From contig BCIJ01000031.1 of assembly GCA_001599935.1 (NCBI GenBank), positions 183,226 to 217,305 on the forward strand: a DNA stretch of 34,080 nt. Reading direction: 5' to 3'. Below, in pieces: positions 1-9,034 of this stretch. The translations under genes were made by a program, and so were the position numbers. Position 1 is the stretch's first letter, and each line of letters begins with the position of its first letter. Origin of the DNA: Holtermannia corniformis. Its lineage: Eukaryota > Basidiomycota > Tremellomycetes > Holtermanniales. The notes below the pieces were generated by a model, which worked only from the letters and a program-made list of their open reading frames with translations, ran no database searches and had not been told where the DNA came from.

Positions 1-314
1 CGAATAGTGCCCCGCGCCCGACTGTCCCTGTCCACCCAGGAGATGTACTCCCGACGCCTCTGATCGCTGCCGATCCCCAAAGGGATCTGTGCGGGGGTCC
101 GCACTGACCCTCGCNCCCTCTCACCAGCCAGCTTCGCCTCNACCGCCACCTCATCTGCCTCTTCTGCGTCGCCCCACCTGGGCTTCGGTTCCGTACCCTC
201 CACCAGGCCCATTGTGCCGTTCGCCAAGAGGATATCCTTGAGGGCCTCCCGCCACTCGAAGAAGTTCTCCATCCCCTCCAGCACTGGAACCTTGGATACG
301 TCCATCGCAGACAT
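1..314 (-). CDS. Gag N-terminus of a Ty1/copia-like retrotransposon, partial
   Basis: An open frame of 104 codons runs from an ATG at 314 to the window edge, with two N bases at 115 and 141. The protein starts MSAMDVSKVPVLEG, then FFEWREALKDILLANG, GLVEGTEPKP and, near the edge, YISWVDRDSRARGTI. The order of a short 'target' lead, a W..AL..IL helix, a G-V-GTEPKP turn and a W...D..AR.TI helix is the usual start of copia-type Gag. An upstream in-frame ATG is followed at once by a stop, so 314 is the start. The rest of Gag and the pol region lie outside the window, so activity cannot be judged. Other gag-like domesticated proteins are possible, but the LTR and primer-site candidates just upstream favour an element. 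Confidence 0.75.
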   Translation of the reverse strand, partial: MSAMDVSKVPVLEGMENFFEWREALKDILLANGTMGLVEGTEPKPRWGDAEEADEVAXEAKLAGERXRGSVRTPAQIPLGIGSDQRRREYISWVDRDSRARGTI

Positions 315-349
315 CTCACATGCAGATCTTTCGGTTGGGTAGGGAGCTA

Positions 350-364
350 GACAGACTCTTAATC
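350..364 (-). other. Candidate primer-binding site complementary to a tRNA-Lys(CUU) anticodon arm
   Basis: On the plus strand this reads GACAGACTCTTAATC. It can be drawn as the 5' strand of an anticodon stem, the seven-base loop CTCTTAA (U33, anticodon CTT) and the start of the 3' strand. On the element's sense (minus) strand it is therefore complementary to the anticodon arm of a tRNA-Lys. Copia-type elements are known to prime from a half-tRNA cut in the anticodon loop, so a site here, directly after the LTR end and 35 nt before the gag ATG, makes sense. A decayed tRNA-Lys gene is the alternative, but the D and T arms do not fold convincingly. Confidence 0.45.
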
Positions 365-483
365 TGTTGGGGCAGTGATCGTTGGTTACATCGAGGCTCG
401 CCCGAGCTAATGTAGTTTCGCCCTGGCTGGCCAAGACGCCGATAACGCCGCTCCTAACCCCTCTGAGAGCTCGCCACTCAACA
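365..483 (-). mobile_element. Candidate 119-bp LTR of the copia-like element
   Basis: The segment begins TGTTG and ends CAACA on the plus strand, the inverted ends typical of Ty1/copia LTRs, and abuts the candidate primer-binding site. The length is short for an LTR, and the outer end was picked only by the CAACA match, so it may lie elsewhere. The other LTR copy is outside the window and could not be compared. It ends about 240 bp before the RCE1 start codon. Confidence 0.4.
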
Positions 484-725
484 CGCCAGGATCAACCGAG
501 TACTGCCAACCTTCATGTGCTTTCGCGCGTCAGGCACGGCACCTACAAAAGGCAAAGTACACCCACATGCTCACCCAGACTGTCGCGTTCGCCTCGAGGC
601 AGATCCCAGTGTAACAGATCACCGACAGGGCTGCATCGTGCGGGATCGTCCAGACTTACTGGACGGGGAAGCAAGACGTCGTCGCAACACGGTCAGAACG
701 GGTGCCCAGCTCGTGATCATCCAGC
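484..725. promoter_or_regulatory. RCE1 upstream region
   Basis: This 242-bp gap lies between the candidate LTR and the RCE1 ATG. Open frames here have no ATG, no recognisable protein and no splice pattern. It presumably holds the RCE1 promoter; I see no clear TATA box. Confidence 0.3.
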
Positions 726-1987
726 ATGGACCCCGCGCTACGACCGCCGCCTTCGGTCTTCATCCCGTCGTATGCTGCTCACGTTGGCTCATTACTTCTC
801 ACAACGTCCTACGTTGGCTCATTGTACCTGTCGCGCGCCTTTCTCGCTATCAAGCCACCGAGAGGGTCGCCGACGCCGACACCGGCTGCCAATGGGTCCG
901 TGCCCGTGCCCGTGCTAGCCGCGAGTGAGGATGCTTTCGATGGGCCAAAGGAGGGTGATAGGGACCACCCAAAAGTGATCAGGAGTAGGATCAAGGCCGT
1001 CGGGTGGGCGACCGCGTTCTCCTGCGGCACAGTCTGGGCGGTCGTTCAAGGTATACGCGGTGATACCTGGCTAGACGCTGTGAGTCACTCGCGTCTGCTA
1101 TTCAGCCGCTGATGAGGGATCAGCTACGAAACACGGGTCGCATCCTCGGCCTCTCAACCTTGCCAACCTCGATTGTACCATACGCCCTCGCACCGATCCT
1201 GTTCACCGGACCGCTCATCGCACGCTACCTGGACCAAGCGCTCCCATGGCAATTCTACGGCTATCTCGGCTATCGACGTCGTGGCGTCTCACTCGGTCTG
1301 ATCGAGGTCCGTAACTACATTGTCGTGAGTCTCTGCATCGTCCGTTGTTCTGGTTGACCGACGAGCCGTATAGGGCCCCTTGACAGAGGAGTTGGTGTTC
1401 CGCTCCGCGTTGCTAGCGTTGAACATTCTCGGTGGGGTGTCCTTTTGGAAGCTTGTCTTCCTCACGCCGCTATGGTTTGGTGTCGGTGCGTGCTGAATCA
1501 AGTGACTGTCAACGAGCTGACATAGGTTCAAAGCCCATGCGCATCATGCGGTCGAGGTGTTCAACAAAGGCGGTCGGACGTCTGCCGCGGCTCTGCAAGC
1601 CATCGTCGGCTGTCGTACGTACCCTGAGCCGAGGCTTGCCGACATGTCGCCCGACTCACTGCCTGTCGTAGTGTTCCAGCTATCCTACACTACCTTGTTC
1701 GGGTGGTTTGCGTCGTATCTGTTTCTACGCACTGGCAAGTGCCGAGATCCGCGTCAGCTGCCACTGCTAACGTCAATCACCAGGCTCGATCGTCCCACCG
1801 CTGCTCAGCCATGTGTTCTGCAACTATATGGGCATCTATCTGCCTGGCTCGGCGATCCGACGCTATCCTCATCTCGCGATGCGTGCGTCATCTACCGAGT
1901 CGACAAGCGTGCTGATAGTTCACAGCACTGTGGGCGAGCTATCTCTGTGGGATCGCCGGGTTCGCATACGGCCTCGGCTTCGTGTAA
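726..1987 (+). CDS. RCE1: CAAX prenyl protease 2 (Rce1 type)
   Basis: Exons 726-1079, 1124-1324, 1374-1485, 1534-1614, 1672-1734, 1784-1882 and 1926-1987 give 323 residues. Rce1 is an ER-membrane endoprotease that removes the last three residues of prenylated proteins such as Ras and a-factor. The start region has YVGSLYLSRA and RDHPKVIRSR, as in other Rce1 proteins. The ABI/CPBP motifs follow: GPLTEELVFRS (E190, E191), FGVAHAHHAVEVF (catalytic-type histidine), and PPLLSHVFCNYMG. Several hydrophobic segments fit a multi-pass protein. Intron 5 (1735-1783) starts with GC (GCAAGT), and no GT donor there keeps the frame. Intron 1 could end at 1105 or 1123 in frame; 1123 gives a normal 44-nt intron with a CTGAT branch site. 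The end converges with the next gene 38 bp away. Confidence 0.93.
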
Positions 1988-2025
1988 CCATCCAGTGCCG
2001 CAAGTCATCACGCATGCATCGTCAA

Positions 2026-2891
2026 TCATAAAGCCAATCCCTCGACGCTTAAGTCTGGATCCCGGTCGCCATCGCCCGTAGCCAGACACATGTCCAGCTG
2101 CTTGAGATCGGCACTGACGCCGAGCGCGCCCTTTGCAGGGCTCGTGAGGACCGAATCGCAGGTTGAATCCGTGCCGGACCAAGTGAGCGACGGCGTGTCG
2201 TCGTCGTCCGAGACGGGTTCAGGCGAGCGACAGAGTCGTCGAAAGACGTCGTTGTCCTCGGACCTGGCATCATCGTGGTTGTCTGCGTCGAACGAGGCAA
2301 GGAGGGACGCGAGCGAGGCCGAGAGGGATCGATAGCCTGTCAACTCTGCGCAGGGGCTCTGGCCGTGATGGGGTACGGCCAAGGAGCGAGCAAACAGCAT
2401 CCGACGGCGATCGGGGCATTCTTCGTCTGGGGATGATGCTGGGCTCGGTGATGGACCCGAAGCGTCTGGCGAGTCGGAGCGAGAGTGCGACCCAGCGTGC
2501 TCATGCTCATCGACCCGCCGCGAGCCTCGTTCAGGCAAAAAGCACGCGCGTTCCTCCTCGCTCGGCGGTTCCAGAGGCGAGCGATCATACTCTGCTGCAG
2601 AGTACGTCTGAAAGTAACCCTGGGCAGCGAGGTGTCAGGCCCATGCTACCACTCGCCACGACTACTCACTGTCACCGCACAGTCTTGCTGATCGACCTCC
2701 CACCGGACGGATTTTGATTTCGTTGGCCGAGCCTTGAACGGGAGGCATGACGGTCCCGCTTTGGTGTACGAGGAGGGACGGTGAGAGGCTAGAGGCGTAG
2801 AGGAGGTCGAGGGGACGCGGGTGGGTGAGAGGCAGGGACGAAGACGGCGGCGTGGGCTGGGGACAGAGACGGAGACGGTTGCGGCTGCCAT
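2026..2891 (-). CDS. Unknown protein with a PP1-type docking motif
   Basis: Exons 2670-2891 and 2620-side 2026-2619 (minus strand; intron 2620-2669, GTGAGT...CAG) give 271 residues. The ATG at 2891 sits in a good context (CCCACCATGG) and is the first in frame. I do not recognise the family. The N-terminal third is basic and rich in Ser and Pro. It contains SKSVRWEV, which fits the RVxF pattern used to bind protein phosphatase 1, and then TYSAAEYDRSPLEPPSEEE, a pattern that recurs in fungal proteins of unknown role. The rest is polar, acidic in stretches, and low in complexity, so it is probably disordered. Coding is supported by the long open frame and clean splice; the function is not known. 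A phosphatase-binding role is only an inference. Confidence 0.72.
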
Positions 2892-3514
2892 GGTGGGTAT
2901 GCCCCTGCCCAACAGCAGCAGCAGCAGACTGCCCAGCCGCGCGCGCCTTGTTATCCGCGGCGACGAGCTGAAAGGAGCGGCCGTCAGCTCACGACCCACG
3001 TTCGCGGCCAAGCCAAGGAAAACACCAACCTAGTGCTAGCACAGGACAGGCTAGTGGATAAAGGAGAGCCAGATGGCCGCCTAACCCGACAGCCGGGTCA
3101 GCAAGGGGAGCCGCCGGACGGCCGAAGTGACGATCGCCCTCGTTTCGATTGGGTTTCGAGGGGTTGTTCGGCTTGTTGTGTTTGCACTGACTGGACGCGA
3201 ACGCTGCCTGCACCCGCGTTCGCCCTGCGCTCGTTCGACCTCGCCCTGGCCGTTTGTTGTGGCTTGCTTGTAGTTTGTTATAAACAGTTTCGAGCGGCTC
3301 GACCCGATTCGCCACTTTGGCCCGTCAACGTGGCGGAAGCACGCACGTCAGTAGCGATGGGCCATGGACCGGTCGATCAGGATCGTCCCAGGCTGTGCGC
3401 TCACAGTGGAGCGACGAGATGGGCGTGAACAAGGAGATAACAGCCCAGCGTCTGGTTCAGAATAGAACAAGCAGCGCGCCCCACGAGTCTAGTGCCATGC
3501 ATCGCGTGCGCTCG
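2892..3514. promoter_or_regulatory. Intergenic: SCO1 3' side and promoter of the gene at 2026-2891
   Basis: The 623-bp gap separates two minus-strand genes. It holds a 131-codon open frame on the plus strand (3033-3428) that begins without ATG and shows no family features. A short inverted repeat, ACCCG/CGGGT, lies near 3086-3100. I see nothing else in it. Confidence 0.3.
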
Positions 3515-4535
3515 CTAACGCTTTGCCTTTTCCCACTTGTCGACGGCGTCGTGCAGCTTGGTCGTCACGTCGTGCGCACTCGAGTTCTTGCCGAAAGCAT
3601 CGACGAATTGACCGTCGGGGTCCATGAGGTAGAAGAAGATGGAGTGGTCGACCAGGTAGTCGTCGCTCGGTTCGGCATCGGGTGGGGTCGAAAAGTAGAC
3701 GCGGTAGGATTTACACGCTTGTTTGACGGCTGCATAGCTCCCTGTCAACCCGATCAGGCGTGGGTGGAAATCTACAAGGCAAAGGTCAGCGTCGATCGAT
3801 CGACCGTACACCGACCTACCCGCGACGTAACCCCGGACCTGCTCGATCGTATCCCGCGCGGGGTCACAGCTGATGAACACTGGCAAGACGTGCAACCCTC
3901 TCGAGTTTTCGACGGCCGTGACGACCTCGCCCATCTTGTCGAGTTCTTCCGGACAGATGTCGGGACAGTTTGTGAACCCGAAATAGATCAGAGACCAGTG
4001 ACCGAGCAGGTCGGCCTCTGTAAACGTCCTAGAGGGCGAGTGATGCGTTTGGAGCGAGAACGCGCCGCCAATGTTGGGTTTCCCGATCGAGGTCGTGAGC
4101 AGTTCTTGGCCTGGGGAAAGTTAGCGGCTGATGATGCTATTCTGGCATCGAACGGCGGTGCAAGCGCCGTTGGCCAAATGATCATGACTGACGCCGTCGT
4201 TCCTGCACCTTTGCCTTTTCGCTCTCAAAGTAAAAGTACAGTCCCGTGCCCGTCGCCACGAACAGAGCTGCTGCCTTCCATGTGAATGCCTGAGGGGAGA
4301 TCAGCATAGCATACAGGCTGTCAAGCACAGACATGGCCAGACTCACGCCGACAGCGGCCTTGTCTCTGGCTTTGCCGCCGTCTGCGTTGGGACCGGCAGG
4401 ATCCGGGCCTGGCGTGGGCGGTGTTGCGTAGCGTCGTGCTGCCTGACGGATGGCCGGCAGCGGGAGTCTTGATGAGGATGCCTTGGCCGTTGACGACGCG
4501 AGAGTGCGTGACGCGAGAGTGCGTAGGGACTGCAT
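3515..4535 (-). CDS. SCO1: Mitochondrial copper chaperone Sco1
   Basis: Exons 4347-4535, 4193-4289, 3820-4110 and 3515-3771 give 277 residues. Sco1 delivers copper to the CuA site of cytochrome c oxidase subunit 2 from the inner membrane. The first 45 residues are rich in Arg, Ser and Ala with few acids, as in a mitochondrial presequence, followed by a membrane segment (ALFVATGTGLYFYF). The thioredoxin-like domain carries the copper ligands: the CPDIC pair (C144, C148) in FGFTNCPDICPEE and H235 in YLVDHSIFF. DFHPRLIGLTGSY is also typical. All three introns are GT-AG (48, 82 and 57 nt). It is divergent from PIS1 with 188 bp between the starts. Confidence 0.96.
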
Positions 4536-4723
4536 GAGGCTAGAGTAAGAGTTGGCAAGATGGGTCGAGTGCAGGTCGAGTCCAAGAGCGCAGGGTACAC
4601 GTCACCGCCACGTCATTTCCGTCCCGCCCGCCACTGCCCACCCCAGTGCATGCTCCATCCACTCTGTACTGGCAACTCGGACGACGACAACGCAAAGCAG
4701 CATAGCGCACAGCACAATTCACA

Positions 4724-6155
4724 ATGCCACAGACGACACGCTCAGACCAGCCAGACGGCGGACCAATCCACCGCTCTCAGAGCCGCAGCAGGACGCGCGA
4801 AGAGATCTTTGATGCCAAATAGTCAGTCGGGTCCAGTCGCCACCCCGTCAAGGTATCCAGCTGATCTGAGGAATGCTCTAGTGCGGTCGATCTGGCGTAC
4901 GTTGCACTGCTGATAGCAGTCGTTGGCTCCGACCGGTACTGACGCCGAGGTCGATCCAACAGAACGACCACGTAGGTCGTGTGATGCGGCCTTTTGATCA
5001 CTCACTGACCAACATCACGCAGCGTCGACGAGAATGTCTTTCTCTTCGTCAGTCTCGCTTCGCTCACTCACTCGCACGCAGCTGACATGCCATAGATCCC
5101 CAACCTGATCGGTCGGTCCGACGTCAACATGCATACCACATACCGCAGACTGATCACCCTAGGCTACTCGCGCGTCATCCTCGCCGGCGCTTCCCTCTTC
5201 TTCATGCCGTACCACCCAAAGAACTCGTTCATCCTGTACGCCATCTCGTGCCTGCTCGATGCCGTCGACGGTCAGGCGGCGAGGGCGCTCGGGCAGACGA
5301 GCAAGTTTGGCGCAGTGCTCGACATGGTCACAGACCGGTGAGTGGGGTCTCCACGCCGTGTAATCGATAGCGAGCGTTGTGGGCCGTTGCCATAACCTGA
5401 CTTGGCGAGATCCAAAGCGTCATCGCAACTTTACACCACAGGCAGCACGTCAAGCTAACACCCACCACAGGTGCACGACCTCATGCCTGCTCTGCTTCCT
5501 GTCGACTGCCTACCCGCGCTTTGCGCTCTTGTTCCAGTTCCTGATCACGCTCGACTTTTCAAGCCACTACATCCACATGTACTCGTGCGTCGGCTTGCCA
5601 TCCGTCCACACACCAAGCTAACACGGCCAGGTCGCTGCTCACGGGCTCGTCGAGCCACAAGACGGTCACGAGCGACGTCTCGCGCATCCTGTGGTACTAC
5701 TACAACGACTCTGTGCGCCCTCGTGCTCCCACTTGACAGTCACCACGCTAACGCCCACCCGCAGCGGACCCTGTTCATCTTTTGCTTCTGCAACGAGCTC
5801 TTCTTCGTCTGCCTGTACCTTAACGCATTCTACACGACACCCCTCGCACCCGCGTTCCCCGTACCGACCTTGCTCCTCTCCAACCCGATCGCGCTCGCCA
5901 ACCCGAAAGCGATCGCTTCCATCGTCTGGTTCATCAGGCAACTGACCTGGCCTCAACTCGTCGCGCTCATCACGGGCCCCATCTGCGCCGCGAAACAAGC
6001 CATCAACGTGGTCCAGTTTTGGAAGGCTAGCAAGATTGTGCGTTGCCCTCGGACAGCTGCTGCTGTCGTACGTACTGATCGCGCGGTAGATTGTTGGCGT
6101 CGACTTGGCTGAACGCCAAGCGGCGCGAGAGGCCAAAGCTGGCAAGGCGCTGTAG
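4724..6155 (+). CDS. PIS1: Phosphatidylinositol synthase (CDP-diacylglycerol-inositol 3-phosphatidyltransferase)
   Basis: Exons 4724-4821, 5023-5047, 5096-5337, 5471-5584, 5631-5712, 5765-6037 and 6090-6155 give 299 residues. The enzyme joins inositol to CDP-diacylglycerol in the ER membrane. NVFLFIPNLIG is the usual start of the family. The catalytic CDP-alcohol phosphotransferase motif is complete: DAVDGQAAR followed by G and D...D in FGAVLDMVTDR (about residues 96-122). SSHYIHMYSSL follows as in other Pis1 proteins. At least four membrane segments are visible. The yeast enzyme is about 220 residues, so this one has a longer N-terminus and loops. Exon 2 is only 25 nt. Intron 1 is 201 nt, about four times the local norm, and intron 3 is 133 nt. 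Confidence 0.95.
4822..5022 (+). other. Unusually long first intron of PIS1
   Basis: The intron runs GTCAGT to CAG with CACTGAC as a branch candidate. It contains small inverted repeats such as ACGACC/GGTCGT and CTGCT/AGCAG. It could host a non-coding RNA, but I see no convincing box C/D or H/ACA pair. Confidence 0.4.
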
Positions 6156-6639
6156 TTTGTCTGCGTGCGATAGATGGACGGCGTGAGAGTTTGGAGATGG
6201 ATCTAACTGCTCATGACTGCATCGCACACGAGCTCGTTATAGGTTACAACATTAGGAAAACGGGTTGGATGATGCGATGCAGACGAGAGGGACGGAAGGG
6301 GATAGATCGGGTAGTGGGATGTAGGGAATGGCTCGGGTGGAAAGTGGGAGGAGCTCATGAGAATGACAGGAGAGGAGGGGAGACGGGAGAGGCTGCCAGC
6401 CGCTCAGTGCATTCTCACACCTGCTCGAACCCCCTCTGTCGCTTCTCTCATGGTCTACCGAGCTCAACTGGCGCGCAAGCGGCTGCCACACACCAGTGAG
6501 ATAGGGAGACCATGAGAAGGCGACAGAAGTGTCGAGCAGGGTGCGAACACACGAAGAGCGGTTGGTGGGCTCCCCCGTCGCTACTACACTACACTATACA
6601 ACCTTGTGCCCCTCTTCCGGCACCGTTTTCCGCGCGCGC
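6156..6639. other. Intergenic between convergent PIS1 and TSR2
   Basis: This 484-bp gap must hold both 3' UTRs and polyadenylation signals. The first half is purine-rich on the plus strand (GGGAGG, GAGAGG runs near 6290-6400). Open frames here are short and family-less. I see no RNA gene. Confidence 0.3.
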
Positions 6640-7299
6640 TCATCGCCTCCCCTTGCCTTTGCCCTTGACGAGAGTGAACCCGTCCTCGTCGACGTCTGGT
6701 TCGTCGCGCTCTTGCTGCCTCGGGACGAGGTGCGGGACTGGATCGACTTGCATCTCGCCATCCTCACTCTCCGTCTCGTCCTCGTCGTCGTCGTCCGAGG
6801 TCGGGTCCGCGCCCTTGACGGCGTGGAACCCCCTCTTCTTCTGATCCTCGCTCTTGGCCTCGAGCGTCTCGACCATGTCAAGCCGGCCCTGGGTGACCTG
6901 CTTCCACAGCAAGCAAATGTCCCTCGCGACATCATCGACCGAGCCATCGTCAATGTCGCAGTCAAACTCGTCCGACATCATGTGGAACAGCAGTTCGGCC
7001 ACATCGTCTTGATCGAGCGGCAGCTCGGCTTTGGGGTCGAACCGCTCGGGGAGGAGCGACGCGAGCAGGATCGCGCGCGACTCGAACTCGTCGACGAGCG
7101 TGCTGGCGATCCACGTCTTCTTGGCGGCAGAGTCGGGACCGCCCCACGACTCGGCGACGGCAATGGTGAGAGCGGGCCAGAGGTCGAGCAGGGAGAGCAC
7201 GCCGCGCGCAAACAGCGTCAAAGCGTCCACCGTTGACGGCAGTGATTGGATCCGAGGAGAGGGGGGGAGGATGGCATGCGCGGCGCGAGGGAGGGACAT
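6640..7299 (-). CDS. TSR2: Pre-rRNA-processing protein Tsr2
   Basis: A single exon of 219 residues starting at the ATG at 7299; the longer frame upstream has no ATG. Tsr2 is the chaperone that carries ribosomal protein eS26 into the nucleus and onto pre-40S particles. Family signs are FARGVLSLLDLWPALTIAV, ESWGGPDS, then VDEFESRAILLASLL and VAELLFHMMSDEFDCDIDDGS, the Tsr2 core. The C-terminus is strongly acidic (DDDDEDETESEDGE), as expected for binding a basic ribosomal protein, and ends with a basic KGKGKGRR tail. It is the only gene in the window without an intron. Its start faces the thioredoxin gene 149 bp away, so the two may share a promoter. Confidence 0.93.
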   Translation of the reverse strand: MSLPRAAHAILPPSPRIQSLPSTVDALTLFARGVLSLLDLWPALTIAVAESWGGPDSAAKKTWIASTLVDEFESRAILLASLLPERFDPKAELPLDQDDVAELLFHMMSDEFDCDIDDGSVDDVARDICLLWKQVTQGRLDMVETLEAKSEDQKKRGFHAVKGADPTSDDDDEDETESEDGEMQVDPVPHLVPRQQERDEPDVDEDGFTLVKGKGKGRR

Positions 7300-7448
7300 T
7301 GTGTGTGGGATGATGAAGCTCGACCGATGCTGGCTATTGTTTCGTTGCAAACTTTTGAGAAACCCCGCAGAGGCCGAAAACCCTTGTATTACGTAATCAC
7401 GCCCCGCATTCACCGATCGGGTTGAGCGCATCGACGACTGCAACATTC
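7300..7448. promoter_or_regulatory. Shared divergent promoter of TSR2 and thioredoxin
   Basis: Only 149 bp separate the two start codons. TTACGTAATC (7389-7398) contains TTACGTAA, a palindrome that fits an Yap/bZIP-type site (TTACGTAA); Yap factors often act on thioredoxin genes, but a role here is an inference. Confidence 0.4.
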
Positions 7449-8190
7449 ATGTCACTGGGCCGCACTGCACTCGCTCGCACAGCTCGGTCGGTACCGCGCG
7501 CGACTGCAACGACAGCGCGCTCGTTTGCGTCTTCGAGCGTCAGGCGGGATCATTTCCTCAATGTTGATGCCGAGGTGCGGGCGCTTGGTTCAGAGTGCGG
7601 CTGAGCTGATGTCGATCCGTCGTAGGGCTTCAAGTCGAGAGCTCTCGATCAGGCAAACGATGCGCCTGTCCTCGTCGACTTTTTCGCCGAGTGCGTCATC
7701 GGCTGAACGGTGGTCCGACGATGAGTGCTGACGATGATCCTAGGTGGTGCCAGCCGTGCCGAGTCTTGACGCCGCTCCTGGTATGTCAGCGGTTGCAACG
7801 AAACAGTGTAGCCAGGTTGATCGGGCCTACAGAAAAAGGTCACGGCGCCTGGGACCGGGTTTGACCTCGTCACAATCGACGTTGACAAGTATCCCGAGCT
7901 GGCCGGCGAATTCAAGGTGTGTTACGAGTGCTTATGGGATATGCGGAACGGCCGTGCAGCGCACTCGCATGCTGCACGGCACGAGTCGTGCATCTCGGCG
8001 CACTGGTGTACTGCCACAGCACGACTGACACATGCAGGTCTCGGCACTGCCTACCGTCGTGGCTTTCAAGAACGGCAAGGTCGCCAACAAGTTTGGTGAG
8101 TCGCCTACTGGCTTCTGTCGCGATGCTGATTCGGCATCAGTTGGGTTCCGAAACGAGGCCGACGTCAAAAAGTTCCTCGCCATGCTTTGA
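7449..8190 (+). CDS. Mitochondrial thioredoxin with a CQPC active site
   Basis: Exons 7449-7574, 7626-7690, 7744-7780, 7833-7916, 8038-8095 and 8141-8190 give 139 residues. Thioredoxins reduce disulfides through a CxxC pair. The first 35 residues are rich in Arg, Ala, Ser and Thr with no acids (SLGRTALARTARSVPR), a mitochondrial presequence. The fold follows: APVLVDFFAEWCQPC, then VDKYPELAGEFKVSALPTVV with the cis-proline, then FKNGK. The active site reads W65-C66-Q67-P68-C69 in place of the usual WCGPC. All splice phases agree. Intron 4 is 121 nt and contains a perfect 10-bp stem-loop. Confidence 0.93.
7951..7980 (+). other. Perfect 10-bp stem-loop inside thioredoxin intron 4
   Basis: GCCGTGCAGC (7951-7960) and GCTGCACGGC (7971-7980) are exact reverse complements around a 10-nt loop. 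The structure sits in the middle of the 121-nt intron 7917-8037 and would bring its splice sites closer. Confidence 0.7.
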
Positions 8191-8253
8191 TAGCAACCAG
8201 TCGCATGTATCCTCTACAAGCTCTATTTGCCGTCCGTCCACGCGGTGGCCTCG

Positions 8254-9034
8254 TCATCTCTGCACCTGCGTCATCTCGGGCTGCGCCGGCGCCTGACCGC
8301 CATTGCGTGTCCATTTACGATACCACTTGGTACCTTGGTTCGCTGCTCGACCAGAGTAGTCCGCTGCGCCCGCGTACGCCGCCCGGCCCGTGTTCGCAAC
8401 CCGTGCTTGGACGCCGCTATCATCCACCGCCTTCTTAACAGCCGATCCTGCCTGTTTGATCCCAGCCCATACGCCGGCAAACCATTTCGAGTCCCAGTGA
8501 CCGCGCAGGTGCAAGTGCTGCTTCTTACGCTCCTGCCGGTCCGTCTTGATCTCTTCAGGTAGCCCGCGTTTGGTGCAGACGCAGCACCAGCATTGGCCCT
8601 TTGTGAAGAGCTGCTTGAGAGACGCGTAGATCAGGTAGAGGAACGGTAGGAGGCCGAGAAAGAGCCAGAGGCTGATGACGGCGATCACTGGCGGCGTGAG
8701 CTCGCGAATGGGTGGAATGAGCGGACGCACCGATCGGGACCCAAGACTTGTGCTCGTCAATGTACTTGTTGATGAACTTGCGGATAAACTCGTTACACCA
8801 GTCGGAGCCGATGATCTTCTTGATGAGCTGGGCCTGTCAGTCATTTGCCGGCAACGACACGAGGGGCGCCTGGCGGTGCGTGCGAGCTTACAGAAGCGGA
8901 CTCACCTCGTCAATGTTACCTGCTACGAGGCCGTTGATGGCATCCCCAGCTTGGGCAACGACAGACTGGCCGGCGTCCTTGGCCGTCTCGACCACATCTT
9001 TGCCCTTGTCCGTAACGTCCGCGACGATATCCAT
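8254..9034 (-). CDS. Unknown single-span membrane protein with a cysteine cluster
   Basis: Exons 8906-9034, 8731-8833 and 8254-8687 give 221 residues; an upstream in-frame stop fixes the ATG at 9034. I do not recognise the family. Residues 1-40 form a polar, Ala/Asp/Lys-rich amphipathic stretch (DKGKDVVETAKDAGQSVVAQ) like LEA-type or lipid-droplet helices. A second helical stretch (IGSDWCNEFIRKFINKYIDE) leads to one strong membrane span (IAVISLWLFLGLLPFLYLIY). Right after it come GQCWCCVCTKRG, four cysteines in six residues, and a basic stretch. The C-terminus is rich in Ala, Gly and Gln. The cysteine cluster beside the span could be palmitoylated or bind a metal; both are inferences. Confidence 0.8.

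Noticed and set aside
320..410. A complete tRNA-Lys gene at the left edge
   Set aside because: Only the anticodon arm fits; D arm, T arm and acceptor stem do not, so a primer-binding site is the better reading.
1080..1105. A 26-nt intron in RCE1
   Set aside because: An in-frame AG at 1123 gives a normal 44-nt intron with a CTGAT branch site and a better match to Rce1.
3033..3428. 131-codon plus-strand frame between two minus-strand genes
   Set aside because: No ATG start, no domain, arginine/proline-rich shadow-like composition.
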